The translations under genes were made by a program, and so were the position numbers. A stretch of DNA of 64,000 nucleotides, taken from the NCBI GenBank assembly GCA_964035775.1, contig OZ038312.1:14904042-14968041 (forward strand), in the 5' to 3' direction. The DNA comes from Osedax frankpressi. Lineage: Eukaryota > Annelida > Polychaeta > Sabellida > Siboglinidae. Under the pieces are notes generated by a model. The model ran no database searches. It was not told the DNA's origin and worked only from the letters and a program-made list of their open reading frames with translations. Below, piece by piece: positions 28,716 to 42,603 of this stretch (positions within the stretch are counted from its first letter, which is position 1; each line of letters begins with the position of its first letter).

Positions 28716-30600
28716 TAAACATCAATGCCATTTTATTTTTTTGTTATATAATAATAGAGAAAAATATATTTATAATGCTTAAGATAAAATTAACATAATA
28801 TGTATTACATTATATTATGTTAATAATGATGGAAAATTACCTATAAGATGTTTATATATATATTATAGATTATAGATAACATAAAGAAATACCCATGAAG
28901 AAATCAAAGTCCTTGAAGAGATGAAACCCTTAAAAAAGAGTTATATTAAATTGGCAACCTACTTAAGAGTTGGCTCCTCATGTAATAGAAGATAAAAAAC
29001 TACAGTATATGTGTGTATATATTAATAATTGTAAAAGTATGCTAATCATTTTAATTGTTATATTTTTGATTTCCCTTTTTATGTTGTTTACCAATTTATG
29101 CAATCTATGAATTATTTATATTTCTTAATATAGAATTCACTCACATTTCTGTAATGAAATGTTATATAGCACAAGGATTTACTAAACTATTACTAAATAT
29201 TAATAAATATTACTAAATATTAGTAAACTATTATTGTTCATATTGGATAATGAACCTGGAAAATAATATATTAAACATATTATTTTAGTATAAATAATAA
29301 CATAAGCAGGACCGTTTTATGGGGAAATTGGGATTAAACAAAATTAAAACTAATTTTAAAAATTGTTTTACAAAGATACTTATCCCATAAAAGTTTCTCA
29401 ATTAAAACTATTATTTCTATATTATATATATCCATACATTATGCACATGCAGATATATTAAATCACATACTGAACCACCATATTGTACAGTGTACAAATC
29501 TTAAGATGTTTATTGATTATTATTATATAATATGTTATGTAGAAATTTTAATATCTTCTAAAATAGTATTGATACTTTTACTTATTAATTGCTAATTGCA
29601 CTTCTAATTAATAAAGTTTACTATATTATGTCAAGGACAATAAATAACCTGTTATGAATGAAAATTGTACAAAATTAAATAAATTAAATATATGATAGAT
29701 TCTCAAAGATAATAACTATGAGGGATATATATACAAGAATTTGATAATTATTAGTAATAATATCAATAAGTAAACATAAATAATTCACTTGATAGATTAA
29801 GTAATTAATTAATTAATTAGATTAATTAATTATAATTGTATTGCTTATAATCAGAATTGATTCATTCTGCACTGAACCGGTGTGAATATGTGAATATGTT
29901 TTCTAAGTGAATATAACTAATTTAAGTTGTTTTATTCATATCTTATTAGTTTTTATATTTACATATTAAAGTTACTATTATCATATAGAAATCAACGAAA
30001 TTCAAGGCAAGTTGTTTTAGAATATGTAACATAATTTATAAAATTATATGAGCAGAGCAAAAATATTACATATTTTTTTGAGTTTGTTAATATATTTCTT
30101 TTTTATTTACAATAATAAATATACTTAATCCAAATAATAATCTATATAATAATATGAAAATATCTAATTATCTATTAATATTATAATAATATATATCTAA
30201 TATTGTTTAGCATCACACTTAGTGGGATTTGTTCATGTATATTTTCATTGTTAATATGCCTGAAATCTATTTGCAAACTTCTCAACATCGAGACAATTTT
30301 AGTCAAGCCTAATAAGAACCGAGTCTAAGTTCTATTTAAATCTATACCATTCGAGTCTATACATATAATAACTATACTTTCGATAGTCTAAAAATAAAAT
30401 TAATATAATTATTTTGATTGCAATTATAATATTTAACAAAAGGTCAGGAAAAATGAGTGTAGTGATTATTGGAATTTAAGACAAAATAATAACTTCAAAA
30501 AGCTCAAAAACTTTATTCTTTACGAGATAATTTATCAACTGAAAAATGTGTCACAAAATGTCGATGCTCGGAATGTAACAATGTAGTTAGATGATCAAGC

Positions 30601-33600
30601 AATACTATAACTTACAATACTATAACTTACAATACTATAACTTACAATACTATAACTTACAATACTATAACTTACAATACTATAACTTACAATACTATAA
30701 CTTACAATACTATAACTTACAATACTATAACTTACAATACTATAACTTACAATACTATAACTTACAATACTATAACTTACAATACTATAACTTACAATAC
30801 TATAACTTACAATACTATAACTTACAATACTATAACTTACAATACTATAACTTACAATACTATAACTTACAATACTATAACTTACAATACTATAACTTAC
30901 AATACTATAACTTACAATACTATAACTTACAATACTATAACTTACAATACTATAACTTACAATACTATAACTTACAATACTATAACTTACAATACTATAA
31001 CTTACAATACTATAACTTACAATACTATAACTTACAATACTATAACTTACAATACTATAACTTACAATACTATAACTTACAATACTATAACTTACAATAC
31101 TATAACTTACAATACTATAACTTACAATACTATAACTTACAATACTATAACTTACAATACTATAACTTACAATACTATAACTTACAATACTATAACTTAC
31201 AATACTATAACTTACAATACTATAACTTACAATACTATAACTTACAATACTATAACTTACAATACTATAACTTACAATACTATAACTTACAATACTATAA
31301 CTTACAATACTATAACTTACAATACTATAACTTACAATACTATAACTTACAATACTATAACTTACAATACTATAACTTACAATACTATAACTTACAATAC
31401 TATAACTTACAATACTATAACTTACAATACTATAACTTACAATACTATAACTTACAATACTATAACTTACAATACTATAACTTACAATACTATAACTTAC
31501 AATACTATAACTTACAATACTATAACTTACAATACTATAACTTACAATACTATAACTTACAATACTATAACTTACAATACTATAACTTACAATACTATAA
31601 CTTACAATACTATAACTTACAATACTATAACTTACAATACTATAACTTACAATACTATAACTTACAATACTATAACTTACAATACTATAACTTACAATAC
31701 TATAACTTACAATACTATAACTTACAATACTATAACTTACAATACTATAACTTACAATACTATAACTTACAATACTATAACTTACAATACTATAACTTAC
31801 AATACTATAACTTACAATACTATAACTTACAATACTATAACTTACAATACTATAACTTACAATACTATAACTTACAATACTATAACTTACAATACTATAA
31901 CTTACAATACTATAACTTACAATACTATAACTTACAATACTATAACTTACAATACTATAACTTACAATACTATAACTTACAATACTATAACTTACAATAC
32001 TATAACTTACAATACTATAACTTACAATACTATAACTTACAATACTATAACTTACAATACTATAACTTACAATACTATAACTTACAATACTATAACTTAC
32101 AATACTATAACTTACAATACTATAACTTACAATACTATAACTTACAATACTATAACTTACAATACTATAACTTACAATACTATAACTTACAATACTATAA
32201 CTTACAATACTATAACTTACAATACTATAACTTACAATACTATAACTTACAATACTATAACTTACAATACTATAACTTACAATACTATAACTTACAATAC
32301 TATAACTTACAATACTATAACTTACAATACTATAACTTACAATACTATAACTTACAATACTATAACTTACAATACTATAACTTACAATACTATAACTTAC
32401 AATACTATAACTTACAATACTATAACTTACAATACTATAACTTACAATACTATAACTTACAATACTATAACTTACAATACTATAACTTACAATACTATAA
32501 CTTACAATACTATAACTTACAATACTATAACTTACAATACTATAACTTACAATACTATAACTTACAATACTATAACTTACAATACTATAACTTACAATAC
32601 TATAACTTACAATACTATAACTTACAATACTATAACTTACAATACTATAACTTACAATACTATAACTTACAATACTATAACTTACAATACTATAACTTAC
32701 AATACTATAACTTACAATACTATAACTTACAATACTATAACTTACAATACTATAACTTACAATACTATAACTTACAATACTATAACTTACAATACTATAA
32801 CTTACAATACTATAACTTACAATACTATAACTTACAATACTATAACTTACAATACTATAACTTACAATACTATAACTTACAATACTATAACTTGCAATAC
32901 TATAACTTGCAATACTATAACTTGCAATACTATAACTTGCAATACTATAACTTGCAATACTATAACTTGCAATACTATAACTTGCAATACTATAACTTGC
33001 AATACTATAACTTGCAATACTATAACTTGCAATACTATAACTTGCAATACTATAACTTGCAATACTATAACTTGCAATACTATAACTTGCAATACTATAA
33101 CTTGCAATACTATAACTTGCAATACTATAACTTGCAATACTATAACTTGCAATACTATAACTTGCAATACTATAACTTGCAATACTATAACTTGCAATAC
33201 TATAACTTGCAATACTATAACTTGCAATACTATAACTTGCAATACTATAACTTGCAATACTATAACTTGCAATACTATAACTTGCAATACTATAACTTGC
33301 AATACTATAACTTGCAATACTATAACTTGCAATACTATAACTTGCAATACTATAACTTGCAATACTATAACTTGCAATACTATAACTTGCAATACTATAA
33401 CTTGCAATACTATAACTTGCAATACTATAACTTGCAATACTATAACTTGCAATACTATAACTTGCAATACTATAACTTGCAATACTATAACTTGCAATAC
33501 TATAACTTGCAATACTATAACTTGCAATACTATAACTTGCAATACTATAACTTGCAATACTATAACTTGCAATACTATAACTTACAATACTATAACTTAC

Positions 33601-34895
33601 AATACTATAACTTACAATACTATAACTTACAATACTATAACTTACAATACTATAACTTACAATACTATAACTTACAATACTATAACTTACAATACTATAA
33701 CTTACAATACTATAACTTACAATACTATAACTTGCAATACTATAACTTACAATACTATAACTTACAAAACTATAACTTACAATACTATAACTTACAATAC
33801 TATAACTTACAATACTATAACTTACAATACTATAACTTACAATACTATAACTTACAATACTATAACTTACAATACTATAACTTACAATACTATAACTTAC
33901 AATACTATAACTTACAATACTATAACTTACAATACTATAACTTACAATACTATAACTTACAATACTATAACTTACAATACTATAACTTACAATACTATAA
34001 CTTACAATACTATAACTTACAATACTATAACTTACAATACTATAACTTACAATACTATAACTTACAATACTATAACTTACAATACTATAACTTACAATAC
34101 TATAACTTACAATACTATAACTTACAATACTATAACTTACAATACTATAACTTACAATACTATAACTTACAATACTATAACTTACAATACTATAACTTAC
34201 AATACTATAACTTACAATACTATAACTTACAATACTATAACTTACAATACTATAACTTACAATACTATAACTTACAATACTATAACTTACAATACTATAA
34301 CTTACAATACTATAACTTACAATACTATAACTTACAATACTATAACTTACAATACTATAACTTACAATACTATAACTTACAATACTATAACTTACAATAC
34401 TATAACTTACAATACTATAACTTACAATACTATAACTTACAATACTATAACTTACAATACTATAACTTACAATACTATAACTTACAATACTATAACTTAC
34501 AATACTATAACTTACAATACTATAACTTACAATACTATAACTTACAATACTATAACTTACAATACTATAACTTACAATACTATAACTTACAATACTATAA
34601 CTTACAATACTATAACTTACAATACTATAACTTACAATACTATAACTTACAATACTATAACTTACAATACTATAACTTACAATACTATAACTTACAATAC
34701 TATAACTTACAATACTATAACTTACAATACTATAACTTACAATACTATAACTTGCAATACTATAACTTACAATACTATAACTTACAAAACTATAACTTAC
34801 AATACTATAACTTACAATACTATAACTTGCAATACTATAACTTACAATACTATAACTTACAATACTATAACTTACAATACTATAACTTGCAATAC
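30601..34895. repeat. 15-bp satellite array, 286 units
   Basis: AATACTATAACTTAC repeated with no length variants from 30601 to 34890, plus a last AATAC. Variation is almost entirely one A/G site: a solid block of 46 TTGC units at 32881-33570, then scattered TTGC units at 33721, 34741 and 34816-34890, and AAAAC variants near 33766 and 34786. Because 15 is divisible by three and the unit lacks stops in several frames, very long open frames exist on both strands. They are by-products of the repeat, not genes. Confidence 0.97.
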
Positions 34896-35242
34896 ATGTG
34901 AGTGATGAAACCACGTTAAACGCACCATTTATTTTTAAAGTATTATTAATTTACTCATATTTATTTTGTATAATTTCAGACATATTTTATTAATATATAT
35001 ATAATAAATGTATTCATACAAAGTTAACGCAAGCTAATGATTAGCGATTACAATTTAGAAAGATAAAAGAAAATATTAGGAGACTTTGTTATATAACAGT
35101 CACCTAAAATAAATAAATATATTTAATTACATAGTTCCTTAAGATCATGAATTCATTTTGTATACACTCAGGTTTGATGTTAGATTTTATCAATAAATAA
35201 TTATTGTTAAATTTCATTATTGTAATAATTATGAATTTCTAA

Positions 35243-35395
35243 TGAAACCAGATTATATAACTATTATCAATTCTTATATCATTATTTTATATAAAATTGA
35301 ATTATAATATCATTTAAATACAATAAAATATATTTTCACTTTTATTATATAACAAAAAAAATGGTATTGTATTTAAATACCAATTGGTTTTCCTA
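35243..35395 (+). mobile_element. MITE family B copy
   Basis: Starts GAAACCAGATTATATAACTA and ends near the TTATTATATAAC and ACAAAAAAAATGG motifs, matching 28394-28545 in orientation. Confidence 0.55.
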
Positions 35396-35479
35396 CTATT
35401 GTAATCTACTCCATTTTGTTACATTTTATAATAACAATATAAATATCAATATCATCAATTTTATTATATAATATAACAT

Positions 35480-35590
35480 CCCAGCAAACAATCGAGGTAA
35501 TTTTATTTTTTGAATTGCATAATTTCTTTTGTTATTTTTGTGAACACATCAAAAGATTTTACAAAATGATAAAGTCGCACTGTTTACTGG
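35480..35590 (-). mobile_element. MITE family A copy
   Basis: 111 bp from CCCAGCAAACAATC to GCACTGTTTACTGG, with TTGCATAATTTCTTTTGTTA and TGAACACATCAAAAGATTTT inside. Opposite orientation to 27557-27673. Confidence 0.7.
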
Positions 35591-36689
35591 AATAGATAAG
35601 ACATTTAAAATATAATTATTAATATATAAATATACTCGATTTGTGTAGGCAAAGATGTAATTAGATATATAATATTCATATAAAATAAGCTATGTATGGA
35701 TAAGATTGATTGTGAATAGCTATTAATTGAATATTGTTATAGATTTTTCATTATATTAAAAATATTAATTTATATGTATTATTAATTTAATAAATATATA
35801 CCAATATTCAATTAATTTAGATTTTGATAATACCATCAAATCAATAATATATCATTCTTTGATTAAATGACAATAACTTTTATTATAAATTATTTTAACT
35901 AAACTAATATTAAAATCTAATTATTAGATATATAGGCTTAGGTAATTTTAAATAAATGATATCATATATTATTTATATATATGATAATTTAAGGGTTTGG
36001 TATCACTGTGTTGTAAAAAATAAAAGTATTAAAATATTTTTATTTTTATATTATATAAAATAATGATCTGCTTTATCATCTGTTAAAATATTCAACTAGA
36101 AAAAATAGTAAAAATACTATAAGGTGTTTTATAAAAACTTATTATTTATCAATCTCAAGAAATTTTTCATTATAAAATGGAAATATATGTCACATACATT
36201 TAAATAATAGTATAGTAATAATAGTTTAAATAATAGTATAGTATTCATTTATCAAATTTAATCTGGTTATTTTTAATTAAAGAATGATCTTTTATTCCTA
36301 TTTACAACTACAAATGACTAAGGTTATGATTATCACTAATTTTTTTCATTGTTAATGTGTTTACCACCAAATTTCAATATGCCTGTAAATCACACTGTTT
36401 TCAATTCAATTATTTTAAATTTTATAATTATAATTTTGTAAAATGCCGAGAAAAATTAGATTGCTATTTATACATAAACATTCAATATTATAATCAATAA
36501 TTATTATCATTGCTAATATAATATTGTAATATATCAGGTATCTCTACTTCAAAATAATTTTCTATTTAGAGTAATTTACAGTTAATTTTAATATTATCTG
36601 TAATATACACTAGTTTATTAGTAAACAAATTTCTTGGTTTTCTTCTTTCATAGAAGATGTATTAATATATATATTATTTGTATTAGAAG

Positions 36690-36990
36690 GTACTCCCTTC
36701 ATCCTCAGTCATCCGATACACTTTTTGAGGCTTCTATCTCAGAATCTACTAAATCTAAGAATGATCTTTGGTTATCGACACACTTAAAATTATAAACTAA
36801 GTAATTACATATATAAATTATAGACCGGAGAAGATGCCCTACCAAAAGCTTTTGATAAAGTATAAAAAATATACGAGTCAGAAGGAATTATTGATTTCGA
36901 TGTGTTATTTCATTGGACATGGCTAACACATGATTTCAGTAGTCTCTACAGTATGTCAACTGGTTTAGTTGTGGACTTCGCAGTTTTTAT
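36690..36990. other. unidentified coding-like island
   Basis: Composition is richer than the surroundings, and short protein-like stretches appear on both strands. Plus-strand examples: SSDTLFEASISES and EGIIDFDVLFHWTW. Minus-strand examples: PSDSYIFYTLSKAFG, followed after a GT-AG-like gap by NQRSFLDLVDSEIEASK and a stop. The minus pair could be the last two exons of a small gene. I do not recognise either product. Confidence 0.3.
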
Positions 36991-38138
36991 TTTTAATATT
37001 ATAATTATTAATGTTACATTATTAATCGTCAAATTATATTTCAATATTACATTATATGTGTATAACATAATATAATAATTATTTATATTTACTCATTATT
37101 TCATTTTAAATCTTTAACAAATCAATTTAAACTGAAATATTTTTTAAATTATTGATTTTCTTTTTGCAATTTGCTACCAAAACATTGTTTATAGAATGAT
37201 TGTTTTGAAAATTTAACAGGTTGTTTTTTATTATGTATAGAAACTAATAATGATCAGAGTTTATAAAAAATAATATATTATATTTCTATTATATCATTTT
37301 AAAATTCGATTATAGATTTTTAACTTTGTCCTATAAATTGACCAACACATATTTAGAATAACAATATTTTGTTATGTCGTACAATGATATACTTTATATA
37401 TATTTTTTATAATAATTGAATCCATCAATTATTCATAGAGTAGTAGTATTTTGAATTAGAGTATTTAAAAAAAAACTATTTTTAAACATAATGTTGGCCT
37501 TAATAATTTATATATAAAAATATAATTAACATAGAATATGTCTAACCTAGAATATTTTATATCGATTACGAATAGTATTAAAATATTTGAGAAAAATCAA
37601 GAATATCATTATAATTCTTATTATTAAAATAATTACATGTTTGATGCTACATTTAAATAGTACCATTTCAACAAATGTTATACTTTACAGAATTATGTAT
37701 TTAAAAATAAAAACCTGTCGTGGTATAGACATTTTCCTTGTAGTAATAGATATTATTTAAAATGACAATAATTGATAATCATTATATTAATTACTTCATC
37801 AAATATTATTATATGTTGTATTAAAATATCTATTATATATCTACATTAAGTAAATTAAATTAGTTTTCGATATTATTTAATTAAAATATAGATATTGTAT
37901 AGATTATTCGTTTAACTAATTATATAATCACTTTTATGTAAATAGTCAAATATTATTTTATATAGTAAAATTATAATTCCAAAAGAATATTTAATGTTTG
38001 TATGGTTGTTGTTTTTGAAAATTCACCACTTGGTGACGCTACATATACAACTTTAGATATATGGGCGTTTCAAGGATATTTTTTATTTAGAAGATTATAT
38101 AAATATAGATATATATAAATTTTTAATAGTAAGTTAAT

Positions 38139-38205
<67 letters not shown>

Positions 38206-38329
38206 AAGTGTCATCCATAAATTATGTAAAATTTTACAAGAACAAATAAATTATTTATAGTTCTCATTTAACCAATAACCAAGAGAACTTATGACGTAGG
38301 AAATGACAATATTAATCACAATATCTTCC

Positions 38330-39875
38330 TGGAATTGGTATTAGACATATTTTCTTGGTAATCGAAGTCGTCGGTGATATCGACGATATATTTGATATTG
38401 TCATGTTGTTAAATATGTCAGGTTTACGCCCCATGGAAATATAAAAATCCGATAAAAATGATTGAAAAATCAATATTTAATTTTTATAATGTATTCTTCA
38501 CAATAGATTACAGTTTATTGTACCGTTCCGTATAATATCGATAAACATCAGTGAACATTTATTTAGTTTGTGGATAGTACTTCATTTGACATGAAACAAC
38601 AACTACATAACCTGCTTGGTGATGCAGGGAAAGCTTTTATTGGGATCACATAGCAATCAAACTTTCTACTATAAATTCCATTCTTGATATAGAGTTGATC
38701 GCTAAGATACTAGTATATCTTATATTATTATACCTTATACTATTAGTATACTATTATCCTAGTATACTATTATAATGCTTTTGCTGGATTCGATTAATTC
38801 AAATAATCTTGCTACAACTCCCAGTAAAGGTTAGTCTAGAAATCTGATGATCTATCAGATAACCTAAAGTTATTTCACCATCTTCGAAGGAACCGAACAG
38901 TTGTCATCACTACATATTTTTTATTATGTTTATGTTGTTTATCGGAAACATCAAAACTCTTTTACAGATGTTGGGAAGCATGTTTGGTTCTAGTCCATAG
39001 AGTTGCGCCTTTGCTTTTATAAACGCATAAAGACCGTTCGATAAACGGCGTTCGTGGTATGGCCTGATAGAAAATCATTTACTAGTATCAAATTATTATC
39101 TCCAGCTAAAATTGATATTGTATCATTCAACTGGTTTATTGATATAGTAACAATCCGTATATCACTTGAAGATAATAATTAGATGGCTTTTTAATTCAGA
39201 TTGGAATTAAAGGCCGGCGTAACTATCGCGGTTTTTACATGTAAAAGATGGTGAAAATATATATCTATAAAAATGATGATTACTTTTAAGATTTATAATA
39301 TAATAAGTAACTTGTTTACATAATACCCTTATCCATATGTCTAGCTGTTTTTTAAGTAACGAGTAGTATAAGACAATAATACTTTTATTTATTTTATAAA
39401 ATATTTTAAATTTTCTCTTTTTTTTCTAGATTTTGTATAATTATATCTATGCATTTTAGTCATATATTTAAAAATGATAGATTATAATTATTCATATATT
39501 TTGTATATACTCAGAAAATGTCATAATTAATTATAAACTTTTTAAAAGTTATCAGCAATTAAAAAAATTATGAAATATATGCTTTTTTTAGCGATATATA
39601 GATAGTTTTTAAAATTATTTATTTCTAGTATCATTCATTTTTTTACGACTATATCGTATATTAGGTAATGCATAGTTTAAGTAAAATGGAATAGTTATTC
39701 CAGTGTCGATTTTAAAATATGCAGGTGAATAATCTCTACATGCGTGTACGACTAGTCTAAATTGTGTTAGTAGGTTGGGCTTAGATGTGGGTATATATAA
39801 TATGATAGAGAAATTGGTTGATAGCGATACATCGATATCGGTGAATACATATGGCATTAATAAGTTTATTACCAT
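38330..39875. pseudogene. cluster of decayed coding-like segments, family not recognised
   Basis: Several mutually inconsistent protein-like stretches lie on both strands, each short and interrupted. They include a 60-codon plus-strand stretch near 38838-39020 (with LRRNRTVVITTYF), a minus-strand stretch near 39050-39165 (ISILAGDNNLILVNDF) and an 86-codon minus-strand frame at 39615-39875. RNRTVVITTYF faintly recalls the H-loop of ABC transporters, but nothing else confirms this. It may be a dead host gene or a fossil mobile or viral element; I cannot decide. Confidence 0.3.
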
Positions 39876-40250
39876 ATTTATATTAAATAATTAAGATGAT
39901 GGTTGATAAATATTTTTAAATCAAATTAATTATAAAATCCATGTATAACTTATTATATCATTACAAGACATACTAATATATACTTTTATAATATTACACC
40001 AATTGCATATATATATATATATATATATATATAGGATCTAATTTTATTAAATATATATTTTACAAAGTATTTCAACTAGTAATTTCCAGTATTCACAATT
40101 TTGTATTATTCGTAAATTTGATTATATAATATATAATTATATTGTCACAAAATTTAATTTTATAAACTAAAACTATTTTATGGATTTTAATATATATATA
40201 TATATATATATGTATATTATGAATATAATCAAATTTATGGATTAGATCCG

Positions 40251-40391
40251 AGATTAGGTAATCTTAATTATAAACTAAATAAATTTACGGAAATTATTAT
40301 TATAAACCCTTTATAAATTAAACACCTATCGATTAAAAACTCAAAACAAATATTTAAATTTTAAAAACTTTACCCCAAGATTACCTAATCT
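40251..40391. repeat. inverted repeat with 15-bp perfect arms
   Basis: AGATTAGGTAATCTT at 40251-40265 and its exact reverse complement at 40377-40391, 111 bp apart. A related looser pair (CCAAGATTACCAAAATACC near 40850; its counterpart near 41120) follows. Both look like small foldback or MITE-type insertions. Confidence 0.6.
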
Positions 40392-42314
40392 TTGATTTAC
40401 CGCTAAATGCAAAATTTAAAGTTAAATCTTGACCGGCTCATTTATTGTTAATTTAAATTATTACTACTTTGAACTACTATTTTAAAATAGGTTTTTATTA
40501 TTGATAAATATGAGTATCGTATGTTATTTAATTATTGAATATAAATACATGATTTAAACATTAAAATTGAATTAAAACGTCAACAAATTAAGTTTGTTTA
40601 GGAAATATTATATTATTATTATTAAAATGAATATCTATATGTAATAATTTTAGCTATAGTCTTCCAGATTATTTTATTTTTACATATCCAACTTACTAAG
40701 TATATACTAATATGTTTAATTTGTATTTTATAGTTTAATTCTCATATGATAATCAGACTAAAGTTAAACTAAAAAAACATATGTTAATTTTGATTTTATT
40801 TTTTATATTATACAATTTATTTGAAAATTATAAATATGTATTACCCAAGATTACCAAAATACCGACAGAGATAAATTTATCATAATGCAATTATTTAATT
40901 ACGCTCATTTGGTGAATGTGATATTTAATTACATCGTATTTATATAAATATACTATTATATTAAATAATAGAATTTGATTTGATATTATCTTTTTTAAAT
41001 TTTACATTCATTATTTATCAAAAACCTATTTATTTATAATATAATATAATAATTAAAAAACTTGTATTATCCTGCTGGTGTTAATTACTATGATATTGAA
41101 ATGATAAATGATTGGGTATCTTGGTAATATTGGGTATTAACTGGATCACTTATGGAAGACAACCTGGTAAAAAATCGAAAAAATTATATTTTTTTAATTA
41201 AATCAATTATTCTTACATGCGTGAAGTCATCACAAGTATGTAAACATACCCAATCAAATAGCATACTATATATGCTATGATATTACTTTATATTGTATTA
41301 TATGATTTATATCACACACATATACAAACCGAGATGGGTTACATGTGGGTGATCAATTCATGTATTTTATATATTCTAGCCTACAAATAATATTTACGTA
41401 TATGAGAGTAATTGATTTCATATTAATAAAACATAATACCATGTAATAATTTTCATAAATATAAAGATTCATAATAAAAATCATGAATAAAATGCAGCAA
41501 TTCACTTCTGTGGTTTTGGTTGTGGCTAATTTAGTAATAATCATTTTCTTCTATATGTAATCCTGTTAATTAATACATTGAATACTTATATTAGAAGTGT
41601 ATTTTAATTTTTATTAATCTCACATTCATATAAATGGATTAAATTTAAATTATGGAAATTACATAAAATAATTTTATAATATTATTAATTATATTTAATT
41701 TTTAATGCAAGTTATTTGAAAGTTGATTATCTGCAATCTTTTATTTATATATATATCTAATATTTATGTATATTTATGTATATTTATAGATGTATGTATG
41801 TATATAAAGTCTCTGTGTGACTAGCTTTTTTAGTCATTACTATTTGAATTGTTATTATTATATATTTAGCTATTTAATATTTGTGTATTAAATGACATAT
41901 CAAATACTATTGTATATAATATATAGTCTCATGCTATAATATTATATAATATCTAAGAACATGTAAATATAAAAGCTCTTTTATTGTACTGGCACTTAAA
42001 ATTATAGCCCAGTATAGCAATTTACTATAACTGTATATATTTGTGCATATATTATAATAATATATATATATACTTGTAAATATATATATAATATATATAT
42101 ATATAAATTACTATATTATGCATAAATAATTAAAATATATTATATACAATTTAATGAAATGTATACAAATTTAAATAAATTTCACATTGTAAACAAAATA
42201 AGTATTAATATTGAAATAAACTCGACAAATGTGTACATAATATTTACTCCATAATAATTCTGTTAGTTTAATATTTTGATATATTTTCGGATTTTAATTT
42301 ATAATGTTGTTTTC

Positions 42315-42350
42315 AGATAACTTATAGATAAGTTAATCTATAAGTTATCT
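42315..42350. repeat. perfect 15-bp hairpin upstream of CDC6
   Basis: Arms 42315-42329 (AGATAACTTATAGAT) and 42336-42350 with a 6-base loop, about 250 bp before the CDC6 start codon. It may be incidental in AT-rich DNA. Confidence 0.8.
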
Positions 42351-42603
42351 TATGGTGTTTTATATTTTTGATTCATAATCAGTAATTTTTTAATGACTTT
42401 TTTAAGCTTTTTAAATTATCATAATATTGTAATACAATAAAATATAAAGAAATAAAATAATTGATGATTTTATTATATATAATAATATTTAATAATATTA
42501 TAATAACATTTTTGTCCATGAATTTGACAAATTGTAGTGTACTAAAAATATATTTAACCCAAACTAACTCGTATATTAATTCATATAAATCATATTCTAC
42601 TGC

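Larger units (their letters stand above)
28251..29260. mobile_element. inverted-repeat pair bounding about 0.85 kb
   Basis: 28251-28327 and 29171-29260 are diverged reverse complements, sharing TTTACTAAACTATTACTAAA and CATATTGGATA-type ends. The interior holds the family B MITEs. This may be an older TIR element into which MITEs inserted, or a chance pair of related repeats. Confidence 0.45.
22384..30600. other. AT-rich intergenic region upstream of DENND4
   Basis: No host gene recognised. It contains two LINE scraps, MITE copies clustered at 27.1-28.8 kb, a terminal-inverted-repeat pair at 28.25/29.2 kb and (TA)n tracts at 23711-23757, 24518-24537 and 26873-26915. The DENND4 promoter should lie somewhere just above 22383, but I see no distinctive motif. 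Confidence 0.7.
34896..42603. other. AT-rich intergenic region between satellite and CDC6
   Basis: No intact gene recognised. Contents listed separately: MITEs at 35.2-35.6 kb, coding-like islands at 36.7-37.0 and 38.3-39.9 kb, small inverted repeats at 40.25-41.14 kb and a hairpin at 42.3 kb. (TA)n tracts lie at 38142-38203, 40009-40033 and 40191-40210. I see nothing else. Confidence 0.7.

Noticed and set aside
30591-34914. Open frames of about 1440 codons on both strands and a 231-codon minus frame
   Set aside because: They are produced by a 15-bp repeat without stops. Both strands are open at once and the peptides are simple pentamer repeats.
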